64,000 bases of DNA, from the NCBI GenBank assembly GCA_963718105.1, contig OY970352.1, positions 248,001-312,000 of the forward strand, written 5' to 3'. This stretch comes from DASYKT01 sp963718105 (GTDB taxonomy: Bacteria; Acidobacteriota; Blastocatellia; Pyrinomonadales; Pyrinomonadaceae). Shown piece by piece: positions 1 to 8,281 of this stretch (positions are counted from its first letter, which is position 1; each line of letters begins with the position of its first letter). The notes beneath the pieces were generated by a model. It did no database searches. It was not told where the DNA came from and saw nothing but the letters and a program-made list of their open reading frames with translations. Both the position numbers and the translations under genes were made by a program.

Positions 1-603
1 TTCCAGGCGTTTTACGGTCGAGCGGGTCTTCATCAATTCAAATTTTACGGAGTTTTCAAAATTGAAGGCGGCGGAAATAAGATAAGAAAGTTCCTGCGGC
101 GCGATATCGGGAAGCTCAGGCATCGGGCTGCGGTCGCCGCTGATGCTGTGGGCGGCGTTGGCGACGCGAGTAAAAAGTCCGGTAACCTCCGTGGAAAGCG
201 CCGAAAGCGCCGAAAGTTTTTCCGCATCTTCTTCTTCGCGATCTTCAAAATAAGTTACTTCGCCGGCCAGGTATGGTTCGCCGGTTTCCGTATACTCGTC
301 AAAGCGGTAGCGTATTATTCCCGTGATCACGATATTGGAACGCCCGTCTTCCAGCGGCTGAACTTCGCGTATTTCGGCTGCACAGCCAAAATGACCGGCG
401 GGCGGAATCGGCTCTTCCGATTCCTGCGGCTCGAAATAGGAAAGCCCGAAAAGACGGTTTCCCGCCTGAATATCGTCGAGCATTTTGCGGTAGCGCGGTT
501 CAAAAATATGCAGCGGAATTATCTCTCCCGGCATCAGAATGACCGGCAGGGGAAATATCGGCAATTGCCTGGCGCCTCGTACTTTTTCCATCGCGTCTGA
601 CAT
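1..603 (-). CDS. LON N-terminal (substrate-binding) domain protein, partial
   Basis: The minus frame from ATG 603 is open to the window edge, giving 201 residues with the C-terminus missing. The start reads MSDAMEKVRGARQLPIFPLP, followed by LMPGEIIPLHIFEPRYRKM, the typical opening of the LON substrate-binding (PUA-like) domain. LFGLSYF and the GCAAEIREVQPLEDGRSNI stretch fit the same fold. No ATPase or protease domain is visible, so this is probably a stand-alone LON-domain protein of about 210-230 residues, as found in many bacteria, rather than Lon protease, although a longer protein cannot be excluded. The function of stand-alone members is not well established. It lies 10 bp downstream of the SbcD-like gene on the same strand and may share its transcript. 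Confidence 0.85.
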   Translation of the reverse strand, partial: MSDAMEKVRGARQLPIFPLPVILMPGEIIPLHIFEPRYRKMLDDIQAGNRLFGLSYFEPQESEEPIPPAGHFGCAAEIREVQPLEDGRSNIVITGIIRYRFDEYTETGEPYLAGEVTYFEDREEEDAEKLSALSALSTEVTGLFTRVANAAHSISGDRSPMPELPDIAPQELSYLISAAFNFENSVKFELMKTRSTVKRLE

Positions 604-613
604 CTATGCACCT

Positions 614-1867
614 TTATACACTTTGCCCGGCGATCGTGGCCGCGATAAAATCCGCTATCTTTTCCGGTTCTTCATCGCTTAGGGCCATTTTTTTTGCGCC
701 GATAATAGCATCCGTCACCGGCGTCGGATCTTGTTTGTAACGAGCGTCGCGCGCAATAAGATCTTCGACCACCCGGCGCTCCAGGTCTTCGCGGGTGATA
801 TCCTCAGCCGTGTCCGCCGCCACGGCGTATTCCACCGGGACGGTGTGATTCCGCAGCCGGACGTGCAGCGCGCCGGTCATTTTTTGCGCTTCCTCTCGTA
901 TCTTTTGCACTTCGAGCAGGGAATTCGGAAAACCCAGGTGGCCCCGCAAAGTGATCTCTACTATCGGCGGCGAGCTGTCCGTGTCCCAGGTTTTGCCGCT
1001 TACTTTTTTCAACACTCCTTCGGTAACCAACTCCGTAGTCATATCGGCCCCGACGGTAAAAGGAATTCTTTCAAAAGGCCGCTGCCGGTAATTTTGTAAA
1101 TGCTCGGCATTTACCTCAAGCTTTTCATCCACTTCAACCAGAAAGACGCCGCGCGTTTCCTTAAACTCTTCAATATTGGTTATTTCCAGCGAACCGGGAT
1201 TAAAACACCAATTATCGATGTCGAACATTTTATGCGTATGCCCGAGCGCGACATAGTCGGTGACAGATTTAAGTTCTTTCAGGCTGGCCAGCGAGAGCGA
1301 CGGCAGCGGATGAGTTTGGTGGCCTTCGACATCGGTATGCAGCATGAGAATATGAAACGCGCCTTCGCGGCGATTTTCGTTGATCCCCTCGGTGAGCATC
1401 GGGATCGCCACATTCGCCGAAGCGCCGTACCATTTCGAGCCGAAAATACGCGCCGGGCCGATGTCGATGAACGAGCCTTCGTTTTCACTCTCGTCCCATG
1501 GCTCGTATTGCACCTTGCCGTTTTCGACGTGCGGTTCCAGCAGTTTCAGCAGCCCCCAGGCGGAAAGCGAGCGCAGCCAGCTAAACGCGTTGCCGGAGCC
1601 GGCCTGATCGTGATTGCCTTCGATAACGACGACGGGAATATTATTTCTTTTTAACAATTCCAGCCCCGCTACGGCATGATTCATCGCCTGCGGTTCCACA
1701 TTGCGCTTATGAAAAAAATCGCCGGCGATAATGACAAAATCAACTTGGGCTTCAACCGCGTATTTTTTCAGCGCATCATACCAGGCGAGAAAAAAATCCT
1801 TCGGACTCTCTTCCAACTGGTAACGCGTGCAGCCCAGATGTATATCCGCGATGTGAAGAAACTTCAT
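614..1867 (-). CDS. sbcD: SbcD/Mre11-family DNA repair exonuclease
   Basis: This is a calcineurin-like metallophosphoesterase of 417 residues. The metal-binding motifs run in Mre11 order: ADIHLG at residues 7-12, GDFFHKR near 50, GNHDQ near 84, a His at HTDVEGH near 176, and ALGHTH near 206. The C-terminal part (about residues 260-400) matches the capping-domain region in position but has no diagnostic motif. Family members make the nuclease half of the SbcCD/Mre11-Rad50 complex, which processes DNA ends and hairpins. The partner SbcC ATPase is not in this window; it may lie elsewhere, or this may be a YhaO-like member. The gene shares a direction and 10-bp spacing with the LON-domain gene downstream. 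The start ATG is the first in frame before a non-coding repeat. Confidence 0.85.
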   Translation of the reverse strand: MKFLHIADIHLGCTRYQLEESPKDFFLAWYDALKKYAVEAQVDFVIIAGDFFHKRNVEPQAMNHAVAGLELLKRNNIPVVVIEGNHDQAGSGNAFSWLRSLSAWGLLKLLEPHVENGKVQYEPWDESENEGSFIDIGPARIFGSKWYGASANVAIPMLTEGINENRREGAFHILMLHTDVEGHQTHPLPSLSLASLKELKSVTDYVALGHTHKMFDIDNWCFNPGSLEITNIEEFKETRGVFLVEVDEKLEVNAEHLQNYRQRPFERIPFTVGADMTTELVTEGVLKKVSGKTWDTDSSPPIVEITLRGHLGFPNSLLEVQKIREEAQKMTGALHVRLRNHTVPVEYAVAADTAEDITREDLERRVVEDLIARDARYKQDPTPVTDAIIGAKKMALSDEEPEKIADFIAATIAGQSV

Positions 1868-1930
1868 AATATTTACTTCAATTATACGCTAATTTCTAAA
1901 ACTATCAGACCGGCCATTTCCACAATTTTA

Positions 1931-2014
1931 TTTCGGAATAGATAAAAGATGATAGATGATAACGGATAGATCGGATCTGCTATCTTTCATCTATCAATTC
2001 CCATCTATTCCGAA
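1931..2014. repeat. Palindromic repeat, family 1, copy 1
   Basis: This is an imperfect inverted repeat of about 84 bp. The left end reads TTTCGGAATAGATAAAAGAT and the right end ATCTATTCCGAA. The centre contains GGATAGATCGGATCT. Closely similar copies occur at 9166-9256 and 30165-30252. It lies between two minus-strand genes, upstream of sbcD. It has no coding capacity, so it is most likely a non-autonomous, REP/MITE-like element. Confidence 0.8.
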
Positions 2015-2019
2015 GAAAA

Positions 2020-2856
2020 TTAATTATTTCTTTGCAAGATCCGGTAAGCTTCCGACCGGCTCAAGCCGAACTCTTTGGCGGCTTTTTTGAGCGCGGCTTT
2101 GCGGTCCAGACCTTCGTTTTCCAATTCGCTAATGCGAGAAACCAGGGATTCCGAATTCCGCATTCCGAATTCCGCATTCTGAATCTCCGTCCGGTCTATT
2201 ACCAGCACTATCTCGCCTTTGACAGTTAGCGCCGCGAATTTCTCCGATAGTTCCCGCAGATCACCACGGACCGTTTCCTCGTGTATTTTGGTCAATTCGC
2301 GAACGACGGCGGCCAGGCGGTTTCCCAGTACTTCGAGACAGTCGGCCAGCGATTTTGCCAGGCGATGAGGTGTTTCGTAAAACACAAGCGTCGCCGGAAT
2401 GTCTTTAACTTCTCTTAACCTCGTGATGCGCTCGCCTTTTTTTGAAGGCAAAAAGCCGCCGAAAAAATGCGAATCGGTGGGCAGTCCGCTCACCACCAGC
2501 GCATTCACAAAAGCGGCTGCGCCCGGGATCGAAATAACCTTCGCGTCGATCTCGTAAGCTTTTTGCACGATACGAAAAGCGGGATCGCAAATGCCGGGCG
2601 TTCCGGCATCGGATGTGACCGCGATATTTTTCCCGTCAAGCAAAAGTTTGGCTAGCTCTTCCGAACGTTCATGTTCGTTGTGTTCGTGATAGCTGATGAG
2701 TTTGTTTTTTATGCCGTAATGATTTAGCAGTTTTCCGGTGTGGCGCGTATCTTCACAGGCGATCAGGTCGGCATCTTTCAGGGTCTGCAGAGCGCGCGGC
2801 GAAATGTCCTGCAGGTTGCCGATCGGCGTGGCTACCAAATAGAGGGTTCCGGCCAT
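2020..2856 (-). CDS. rsmI: 16S rRNA (cytidine-1402-2'-O)-methyltransferase RsmI
   Basis: The 278-residue protein opens with MAGTLYLVATPIGNLQDISP, the signature of the RsmI branch of the tetrapyrrole-methylase fold. ACEDTRHTGKLLNHYGI, SDAGTPGICDPAF and the FFGGFLPSKKGER segment are further family hallmarks. The family methylates the 2'-OH of C1402 in 16S rRNA using SAM, supporting decoding fidelity. The C-terminal region has a helical tail (ALKKAAKEFGLSRSEAYRIL) typical of the family. One oddity is a stretch around residues 225-237 (EIQNAEFGMRNSE) encoded by a tandem microrepeat of a GAATTCCGCATTC-like unit at 2148-2184, which looks like a small in-frame insertion. The start is the first ATG, 20 bp after a region with no other frame. 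Confidence 0.95.
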   Translation of the reverse strand: MAGTLYLVATPIGNLQDISPRALQTLKDADLIACEDTRHTGKLLNHYGIKNKLISYHEHNEHERSEELAKLLLDGKNIAVTSDAGTPGICDPAFRIVQKAYEIDAKVISIPGAAAFVNALVVSGLPTDSHFFGGFLPSKKGERITRLREVKDIPATLVFYETPHRLAKSLADCLEVLGNRLAAVVRELTKIHEETVRGDLRELSEKFAALTVKGEIVLVIDRTEIQNAEFGMRNSESLVSRISELENEGLDRKAALKKAAKEFGLSRSEAYRILQRNN

Positions 2857-2890
2857 GCGTTAATAGTAAAGGTATTGCCGGAAAAAGAAA

Positions 2891-2918
2891 AAAGCCCGGA
2901 CGGTCAGGCCCGGGCTTT
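2891..2918 (-). terminator. Rho-independent terminator of the 2980-3561 gene
   Basis: AAAGCCCGG (2891-2899) pairs with CCGGGCTTT (2910-2918) around a 10-nt loop. Read on the minus strand the hairpin is followed by a T-rich tract (TTTTTTCTTTTT). It lies 62 bp past the stop of the minus-strand secreted protein gene and just before the start of rsmI, so it separates the two transcripts. Confidence 0.8.
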
Positions 2919-2979
2919 CATTGCGGCTTGGCATATTTTAATACTTCGGAGGCAGCCGCAGCAACGCTTTATATTTTTC

Positions 2980-3561
2980 TTAGAAAGGCCACGGAGTATT
3001 GCCCCGGCCGTTACCACGCCCGCGCCCGTTACCGTTGCCGTTTCCGCGGTTGTTATAGCCGATGCCATAAGCATTAGCGATTACCCGCAAATCATTACGG
3101 ATCGAATTCCAGGCGTACATTCCGTTGTTGTTGTAACCGCCGTATCCGCCATTACCGCCGCGTCCGCCGCCGCGATTATTGCCGCCGAGCATACGGTCGA
3201 TCTGCTGGCCTAACTGGACCAAACGGCTGGCTTCATCGTAGCTGTTGCTCAGATTGCGGCCGTTGCCAAACTCGTCTTCCAGATCGTCCGCCGCGTTTTT
3301 GAATTGGTCGGTCAGATTTTCCAGGCTGCCGCCATTACCATAGCCGCCGCCATAACGACCGCCGCGGCCGCCGTTGTTGTGATCAAAGGCATTCTCAAGC
3401 TGCCGGGCCTGGTTTTGTACGCGCCTGATGGTGGATTTTAGCCCACTATTGTCGTAATTGCCGTTGTTGCGGTCGTTACGCCACTGGGCTGAAGCGATGG
3501 CCGGCACTCCCAGAAGCAAAAGTGAAAAAGCGAAAACTTTGATCAAGTTACTTAATTTCAT
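2980..3561 (-). CDS. Secreted Gly/Asn/Arg-rich protein of unknown function
   Basis: The 193-residue product has a clear signal peptide: MKLSNLIKVF, a hydrophobic LLLLGVPAIA core and cleavage near ASAQ. The mature part alternates helical-looking segments (TIRRVQNQARQLENAFDH, LTDQFKNAADDLEDEFG, ASRLVQLGQQIDRML) with low-complexity GGRGGRYGGGYGNGG-type linkers and ends in GNGNGRGRGNGRGNTPWPF. No enzyme motif is seen. The overall look (periplasmic, amphipathic helices plus Gly/Asn/Arg linkers) is common among uncharacterised Acidobacteriota proteins. The start is supported by AGGAG about 8 bp upstream. It is monocistronic, with its own terminator at 2891-2918. Function unknown. Confidence 0.75.
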   Translation of the reverse strand: MKLSNLIKVFAFSLLLLGVPAIASAQWRNDRNNGNYDNSGLKSTIRRVQNQARQLENAFDHNNGGRGGRYGGGYGNGGSLENLTDQFKNAADDLEDEFGNGRNLSNSYDEASRLVQLGQQIDRMLGGNNRGGGRGGNGGYGGYNNNGMYAWNSIRNDLRVIANAYGIGYNNRGNGNGNGRGRGNGRGNTPWPF

Positions 3562-3949
3562 TTATATTCTCCTCAATTCTTTTTTCACGTTACGTTCCAG
3601 GCCGCCGCTTCTTTCACGAAAAGGGTGCGACCGAACCCGTGTCGGTTATGCTAATGGCAAAGCCTGTGCCAAATCTTCCAAAATGAATAAGCCGAATATT
3701 TTCAGTAGTTTGCGATTTGGGTTTTAATAATGGCGTGCATCTTTAGAATTAAAACGTTTAATGGATAGACGAAATGGTTAGTTGGTAATGGAGTCAGAAC
3801 CGGAATGGTAGTGACCGGGTTCCGGTAATGTTTGATTGTGAATCATTAGTACTGATCACTAAAAAGAAACCCGGTTTCGGCTACTTATGGCGCTCCCGGT
3901 TCTGACCTCATTATTATGATTATTTATTTCATTTATAGGGCAAAGCTGT
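3562..3949. other. Non-coding gap containing a family 2 repeat
   Basis: This stretch lies between two minus-strand genes and has no convincing reading frame. The part next to 3561 should hold the promoter of the secreted protein gene. The right third (3785-3912) is a family 2 inverted repeat. A short inverted pair CCAAATC/GATTTGG also occurs around 3669-3720. Confidence 0.6.
3785..3912. repeat. Inverted repeat, family 2 (GGTCAGAACCGG type), copy A
   Basis: The left arm at 3791-3823 starts GAGTCAGAACCGG and continues GTAGTGACCGGGTT. The right arm at 3868-3911 ends CGGTTCTGACCTCAT. The arms are imperfect inverted copies around a unique centre of about 45 bp. The same arms recur at 12886-13039, 22665-22699, 39961-40071 and 40161-40195. 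The layout resembles REP/REPIN-type elements. Confidence 0.75.
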
Positions 3950-4552
3950 TTACAGCTCAAGAAAAAAAGAGAAATTTTCCTGGAAAAAGTCTTCAAAAAG
4001 CGGGGTGCGCAATTGCTCGTCTTCCTGAATGACCCAGACCGGCCGTTCGTCGATCTTGATCAACAGCAGCTCCCTGGTTTTTTTGGCAAACCCGTAATGG
4101 CTGAGGCGCGCCAGGGCCAACCCGCCGCCGCGCATAAACCCGTGTTCCGGGGTGCGCGTCCAGCCCGCTTCGATCGTTAAACCGCGCAGTCCGCAGCGAA
4201 ATGAAAGGCGCGAGCCGACCATCGTGCTGTGCCCGACCGCAAAGCTGTGCGAAGTATTTGTCTCAAGCGTGATCTGGCGTCCTTTAAGCCGAAACTCTTC
4301 GCCCAGATAGGCGAACTCCCGCATCAGCCATTTGACGGCGGCCGAGCGCAGGAAATCGTTCGAAGCCCGCAAGCTCAAATAATCGGCGATATCCTGCCGC
4401 CCGGCTGTCTTTGCCTTTTCCAGCGCCTGCGCGATCTCATCGGCCCAAAATTTGTCGAGTTCCGTCACAAAAAGAAGGATAAACGTAAATTCTTTTGCCG
4501 TAAAATTTAATTTAGCCTTTGCGGCGGGATTAGTGCTAACATAACTGTTCAT
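3950..4552 (-). CDS. Protein of unknown function
   Basis: The frame can begin at 4576, but the ATG at 4552 (MNSYVSTNPAAKAKLNF) is preferred, because the longer form would overlap the divergent TPR gene starting at 4565. This gives about 200 residues. The N-terminal half is helical (FTAKEFTFILLFVTELDKFW, EIAQALEKAKTAGRQDIADY). The C-terminal half is beta-rich, with GSRLSFRCGLRGLTIEAGWT and LLLIKIDERPVWVI. There is no signal peptide and no motif that I recognise. The gene is divergent from the TPR gene with only 12 bp between the chosen starts, so promoters must lie inside the coding regions or the start must differ. Function unknown. Confidence 0.6.
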   Translation of the reverse strand: MNSYVSTNPAAKAKLNFTAKEFTFILLFVTELDKFWADEIAQALEKAKTAGRQDIADYLSLRASNDFLRSAAVKWLMREFAYLGEEFRLKGRQITLETNTSHSFAVGHSTMVGSRLSFRCGLRGLTIEAGWTRTPEHGFMRGGGLALARLSHYGFAKKTRELLLIKIDERPVWVIQEDEQLRTPLFEDFFQENFSFFLEL

Positions 4553-4564
4553 AAAGATATACCA

Positions 4565-7351
4565 ATGAAGTACCAAGCGATAAAAATCCTATTTCTCTGT
4601 TTAATGGTTTGTGTTTTATCGGCTGCGGCTTTTTCGCAGGCGCCGAAAGCAAAACCAACGCCCAAGAAGCCCCCGGTTAAACCGGCTGCTAAACCGGCGC
4701 CGACGCCGGCAGAATCGGAAGATGCAGTTTTCGAAAAAGCCAGAAATATCGCGGCGCCGGCAGAGCGCACAGCGGCTTTAAAAGAATTCCTGAACACATT
4801 TCCGGAATCCGCCCACAAGGTCCGCGCGCAGGAATTGATCGTCAGCGCCCGCGCCCAGGAAGCCGAAGGTAAGATACAGGCCGGCGACACAGAGGGCGGA
4901 GTCGCACTTTTCGAACTCGCCGTCCGTGAAGCGCCATCGCCGCTTAGCGACCAGCTTTTCCACGGCGTGATGTTTCTGATACCGAATAATCTTCAATACC
5001 TCGGGCAAAACGGCAACGCGATAAAGATCGCCGACCTGATCGAAGAAAAGGTTGGAAACAATTTTGCGCAATTGCTGGACCTGGCAAAATTTCATTTGAG
5101 TGTGGAAAACGCATCCGGCGCACAGCGGGCCGCGGAAAAAGCAGCCGCAATAGATCCCAGCTCTGCGGCGGGCTATGAAATTCTCGGGCAGGCATACCGG
5201 ATGAACCTCAAATTGGAAGAAGCCGCTGCCGCCTATGAAAAAGGGCTGCAGACGAACACCCGGCTGCTTTCCACTATCCTGTATCTGGCGGATTCCAAAA
5301 GAGCGCTGGGAAAAGCCGAAGAAGCGCTGGCTTTGTACAAGGAAGCGTTGGAGCGGGACCCGGATAATACTTCTGCCCGTTCGGGTATGGTGCTGGCGCT
5401 GCTAAATACCGGTAAGCGCCGCGAGGCGGAAATCGAACTGCAGAACGCGCTTGCCGCAAACCAGAAAAATTTTGTGCTGATGGCCGGAGTCGCGTATTGG
5501 TATGCCGCGCACAACGAAGGCGATAAGGCGGTCGAATTGGCACGCAGAGCGCTGACGGTAGAACCTCGTTTTGTCTGGTCGCATATTGCACTCGCGCGCG
5601 GGCTGCTGCTGCAAAAGCAGCCGGTGGAAGCCGAGAGGGTCATGCTCCAGGCTTCACAATATGGAAATTTTCCGACGATAAATTACGAACGCGCCAGCGC
5701 CAAATACGCTGTCGGCTTTTTCGAAGAAGCGGCGATCGACCTGCGGCGCAGCTTTTCCATCAAGGATGGAAAATTAGAGGTGAACCTGGCCGGACGCATC
5801 CCGCAAAGCGGCGATTCTTTTGTCGATATCCTCGCGCCCGAACGCCGCGCAAGTATTTATGAATCACTGGCTGCCGATTCACCGGAAAATGCCGCCCGGT
5901 TAAAAACCCTGCTTGTTTTTGACCTGAAGTTAAACGACAAGGATGCGGCCGATGCGGACATTGTCGCCGCGGCCGACGCGTTTGTCGGAGAGAAAGACCC
6001 GATGCAGTCATACCGGCAGTTGTATGTTGCGAACAAACTTTTGCAGAAGAAACGGCTGTCGGAAAAAACGCTGGTATATATACAGTCGGCTGTCGGCGGA
6101 ATCGATAGCTCGGTCACGCTGCCTAACGCCACGCTGGCTGTTCTGGCGGATGAATTATTGGAGCCGCGGGCCAGTGCGCTGACCCGGGGAACGGCCGTTG
6201 ACGTGCCGGCAATTCCAAAACCGGTGCTGCTGAGCATAATGCGCGGACGGGTCGAAGAACTTTCGGGCTGGGCGCTGTTTCAACAGGAGAAATTGGACGA
6301 GGCCCTGGTCAGGCTGCGGCGGGCGGTCAGCGTTCTGCCGGAACAAAGCACCTGGTGGCGCAGCACTTTGTGGAAACTTGCCACGATCCTGGACGCTACC
6401 GGAAAGTCCGATGAAGCATTCGAAGCTTACTCACGGAGCTATCTCAGCGGCCCGCCGGACACGATAAAATTCGCGACGCTTCAGGGGCTCTGCCAGCGGT
6501 TGTTTAACGGCCTGGATGGCTGCGAAGAAAAGATGACTCTAGCGGCCAAAGGCGACCCCAGCGTAAAGAAAGGCGCCGGTTCGCTGCTTAAAGCCCAGCC
6601 CACCCCTGTACCGCCCGTATCAGAAGCTCCTAAACAGGCTGAAACGAGCGAGACAATTAAGAACACCGGCGGGACCGAGCCGACACCGCCACCTACGATG
6701 GAACCGGTGTCATTAAAGACTTCGCCAACTTCAGCGGCACCGGAAGTTGTTTCGGCCACAGATAAGGCGGCTGATACCGCCTCGCCACAAAAAACCGGCA
6801 CGGACGAATCTATAAAGAGCGAACCGGTAAAGGATCCGGCGAAAGCTGTCAGTGAAGAACCAAAACAGGAGACGGCTTCAAAAACCGAAGAAACCCCAAA
6901 AAATGAAGGCGCTCCGAAAAATGAAGGTGAAGGCAGAAAACGCACGGTAACTTCCAAATCCGAACCTGAAGCCGCCAAGGACGGGGTAGTATATTCAAAT
7001 CCTAACGCGCAGGTGCGTGTCCGATCGCTCTCTTCGGAAAATACGTCCGGCTCTTCGGAAAATACGTCTGGATGCCAAATAGCGGTCAGGCCTGAGAAGT
7101 TGATTATGATCAATAACGGAGGATGGGGTTCCATTACCACCGACCTCAAAGGCGATGGCAAGCTGGAAGATATAAAAGTAACCACTGAAAATAGCGAGGA
7201 CCTTACTCTTGAACTCCAGACGGGGATCGGAAAAGATATCGGCCGTGTCCTTTATGTGGTGAGATCCATCAGCACTAAAAAAGGGGATTTCAAAGTATTT
7301 GTCGAATCGCCCTGCGGCGAGAAAAAGGAAGTGCTGGTTACAGTCAGATAG
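4565..7351 (+). CDS. Secreted TPR-repeat protein
   Basis: The 928-residue product begins with a signal peptide (MKYQAIKILFLCLMVCVLSA, cleavage near AFSQ) and a Lys/Pro/Ala linker. TPR units fill about residues 130-400; examples are AAAYEKGLQTNTRLLSTILY, ALALYKEALERDPDNTSARS and AVELARRALTVEPRFVWSHI. Further TPR-like helices occur around 575-640 (ALVRLRRAVSVLPEQSTWWR). A Pro/Thr/Glu/Lys-rich linker (about 660-810) leads to a beta-rich C-terminal domain. A tandem duplication encodes SSENTSGSSENTSG near residue 825. TPR proteins of this type usually scaffold protein complexes in the periplasm; the partner is not known here. It is 30 bp upstream of era in the same direction. Confidence 0.75.
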   Translation: MKYQAIKILFLCLMVCVLSAAAFSQAPKAKPTPKKPPVKPAAKPAPTPAESEDAVFEKARNIAAPAERTAALKEFLNTFPESAHKVRAQELIVSARAQEAEGKIQAGDTEGGVALFELAVREAPSPLSDQLFHGVMFLIPNNLQYLGQNGNAIKIADLIEEKVGNNFAQLLDLAKFHLSVENASGAQRAAEKAAAIDPSSAAGYEILGQAYRMNLKLEEAAAAYEKGLQTNTRLLSTILYLADSKRALGKAEEALALYKEALERDPDNTSARSGMVLALLNTGKRREAEIELQNALAANQKNFVLMAGVAYWYAAHNEGDKAVELARRALTVEPRFVWSHIALARGLLLQKQPVEAERVMLQASQYGNFPTINYERASAKYAVGFFEEAAIDLRRSFSIKDGKLEVNLAGRIPQSGDSFVDILAPERRASIYESLAADSPENAARLKTLLVFDLKLNDKDAADADIVAAADAFVGEKDPMQSYRQLYVANKLLQKKRLSEKTLVYIQSAVGGIDSSVTLPNATLAVLADELLEPRASALTRGTAVDVPAIPKPVLLSIMRGRVEELSGWALFQQEKLDEALVRLRRAVSVLPEQSTWWRSTLWKLATILDATGKSDEAFEAYSRSYLSGPPDTIKFATLQGLCQRLFNGLDGCEEKMTLAAKGDPSVKKGAGSLLKAQPTPVPPVSEAPKQAETSETIKNTGGTEPTPPPTMEPVSLKTSPTSAAPEVVSATDKAADTASPQKTGTDESIKSEPVKDPAKAVSEEPKQETASKTEETPKNEGAPKNEGEGRKRTVTSKSEPEAAKDGVVYSNPNAQVRVRSLSSENTSGSSENTSGCQIAVRPEKLIMINNGGWGSITTDLKGDGKLEDIKVTTENSEDLTLELQTGIGKDIGRVLYVVRSISTKKGDFKVFVESPCGEKKEVLVTVR

Positions 7352-7381
7352 AAAAAAGAAGCGGAACATAGTTCCCGGTAT

Positions 7382-8281
7382 ATGGCAGAAAAACAATATA
7401 GAAGCGGTTATGCAGCGTTGATAGGACGCCCGAATGCAGGGAAATCAACGCTTTTGAATTTTTTGGTCGGCGAAAAGATCGCCGCCGTTTCCAACAAACC
7501 GCAAACCACCAGAAATAAAATCCAGGGGATCGTCACGCGCGATGAAGGGCAGATCGTTTTTGTCGATACTCCGGGTGTGCATAAGCCCGGTTATCTGCTC
7601 AATCGCCGGATGATGGCGTCCGTTTATGACGCGCTTTATAACGTCGATGTGGTGGTGCTGATGCGCGACGCTTCGGTCTCGACCGGCAATGGCGACAATT
7701 TCGTTTTGGAAATAGTAAAAAAATCCGGCAAGCCTGCGCTGCTGGTGCTAAACAAGATCGATAAGATCAAAGAAAAAGGCGAGCTGCTTCCACTGATCGA
7801 GTGGTATTCCAAAGAACACGATTGGCAGAGCATCCTGCCGATCTCAGCGTCAAGAGGCATCGATATCGAACCTGTGCTGATCGAGATAATAAAAAATCTG
7901 CCCGAAGGCGAACCGGTCTTTTCGGCTGATGAAATGACCGACCAGCCGATACGCCAGATCGCGGCGGAATTTGTGCGGGAAAAAATTCTGCAGGCGACCG
8001 GCGACGAAATTCCTTACGTCACGGCGGTGGTGACAGAGATGTTCGATGAAAGCGACCCTAACCTGACCAGAATTTATTGCGCGATCTATGTCGAGAAGTC
8101 TTCGCAAAAAGCGATCGTGATCGGCAAGAAAGGCGCAAAGCTGAAAAAGGTCGGCAGCGAGGCGCGTCAGGACATCGAAAAACTGCTCGGGCATAAATGC
8201 TACCTGGAACTCTTTGTAAAAGTGCGCCAGGACTGGCGCAACAGCCAACAAGACCTCAATGACATCGGCATCACAGAATAA
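7382..8281 (+). CDS. era: GTPase Era
   Basis: The 299-residue protein has an N-terminal GTPase domain with GRPNAGKSTL (G1, residues 16-25), the T of TTRNKIQG (G2), DTPG (G3), NKID (G4) and SAS (G5). The C-terminal KH domain carries VIGKKGAKLKKVG followed by the family hallmark LELFVKVRQDWR. Era binds the 3' end of 16S rRNA and assists 30S subunit assembly. The length matches the family. The ATG at 7382 gives the canonical MAEKQYRSGYAALIGRPN start. The gene overlaps prmA by 23 bp, so the two are probably co-transcribed and translationally coupled, with rsmE following. Confidence 0.97.
   Translation: MAEKQYRSGYAALIGRPNAGKSTLLNFLVGEKIAAVSNKPQTTRNKIQGIVTRDEGQIVFVDTPGVHKPGYLLNRRMMASVYDALYNVDVVVLMRDASVSTGNGDNFVLEIVKKSGKPALLVLNKIDKIKEKGELLPLIEWYSKEHDWQSILPISASRGIDIEPVLIEIIKNLPEGEPVFSADEMTDQPIRQIAAEFVREKILQATGDEIPYVTAVVTEMFDESDPNLTRIYCAIYVEKSSQKAIVIGKKGAKLKKVGSEARQDIEKLLGHKCYLELFVKVRQDWRNSQQDLNDIGITE

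Noticed and set aside
6481..7185. Minus-strand open frame of 234 codons
   Set aside because: Antisense to the low-complexity Pro/Thr/Lys-rich linker of the TPR protein; the product is Ser/Gly/Val-rich with no domain.
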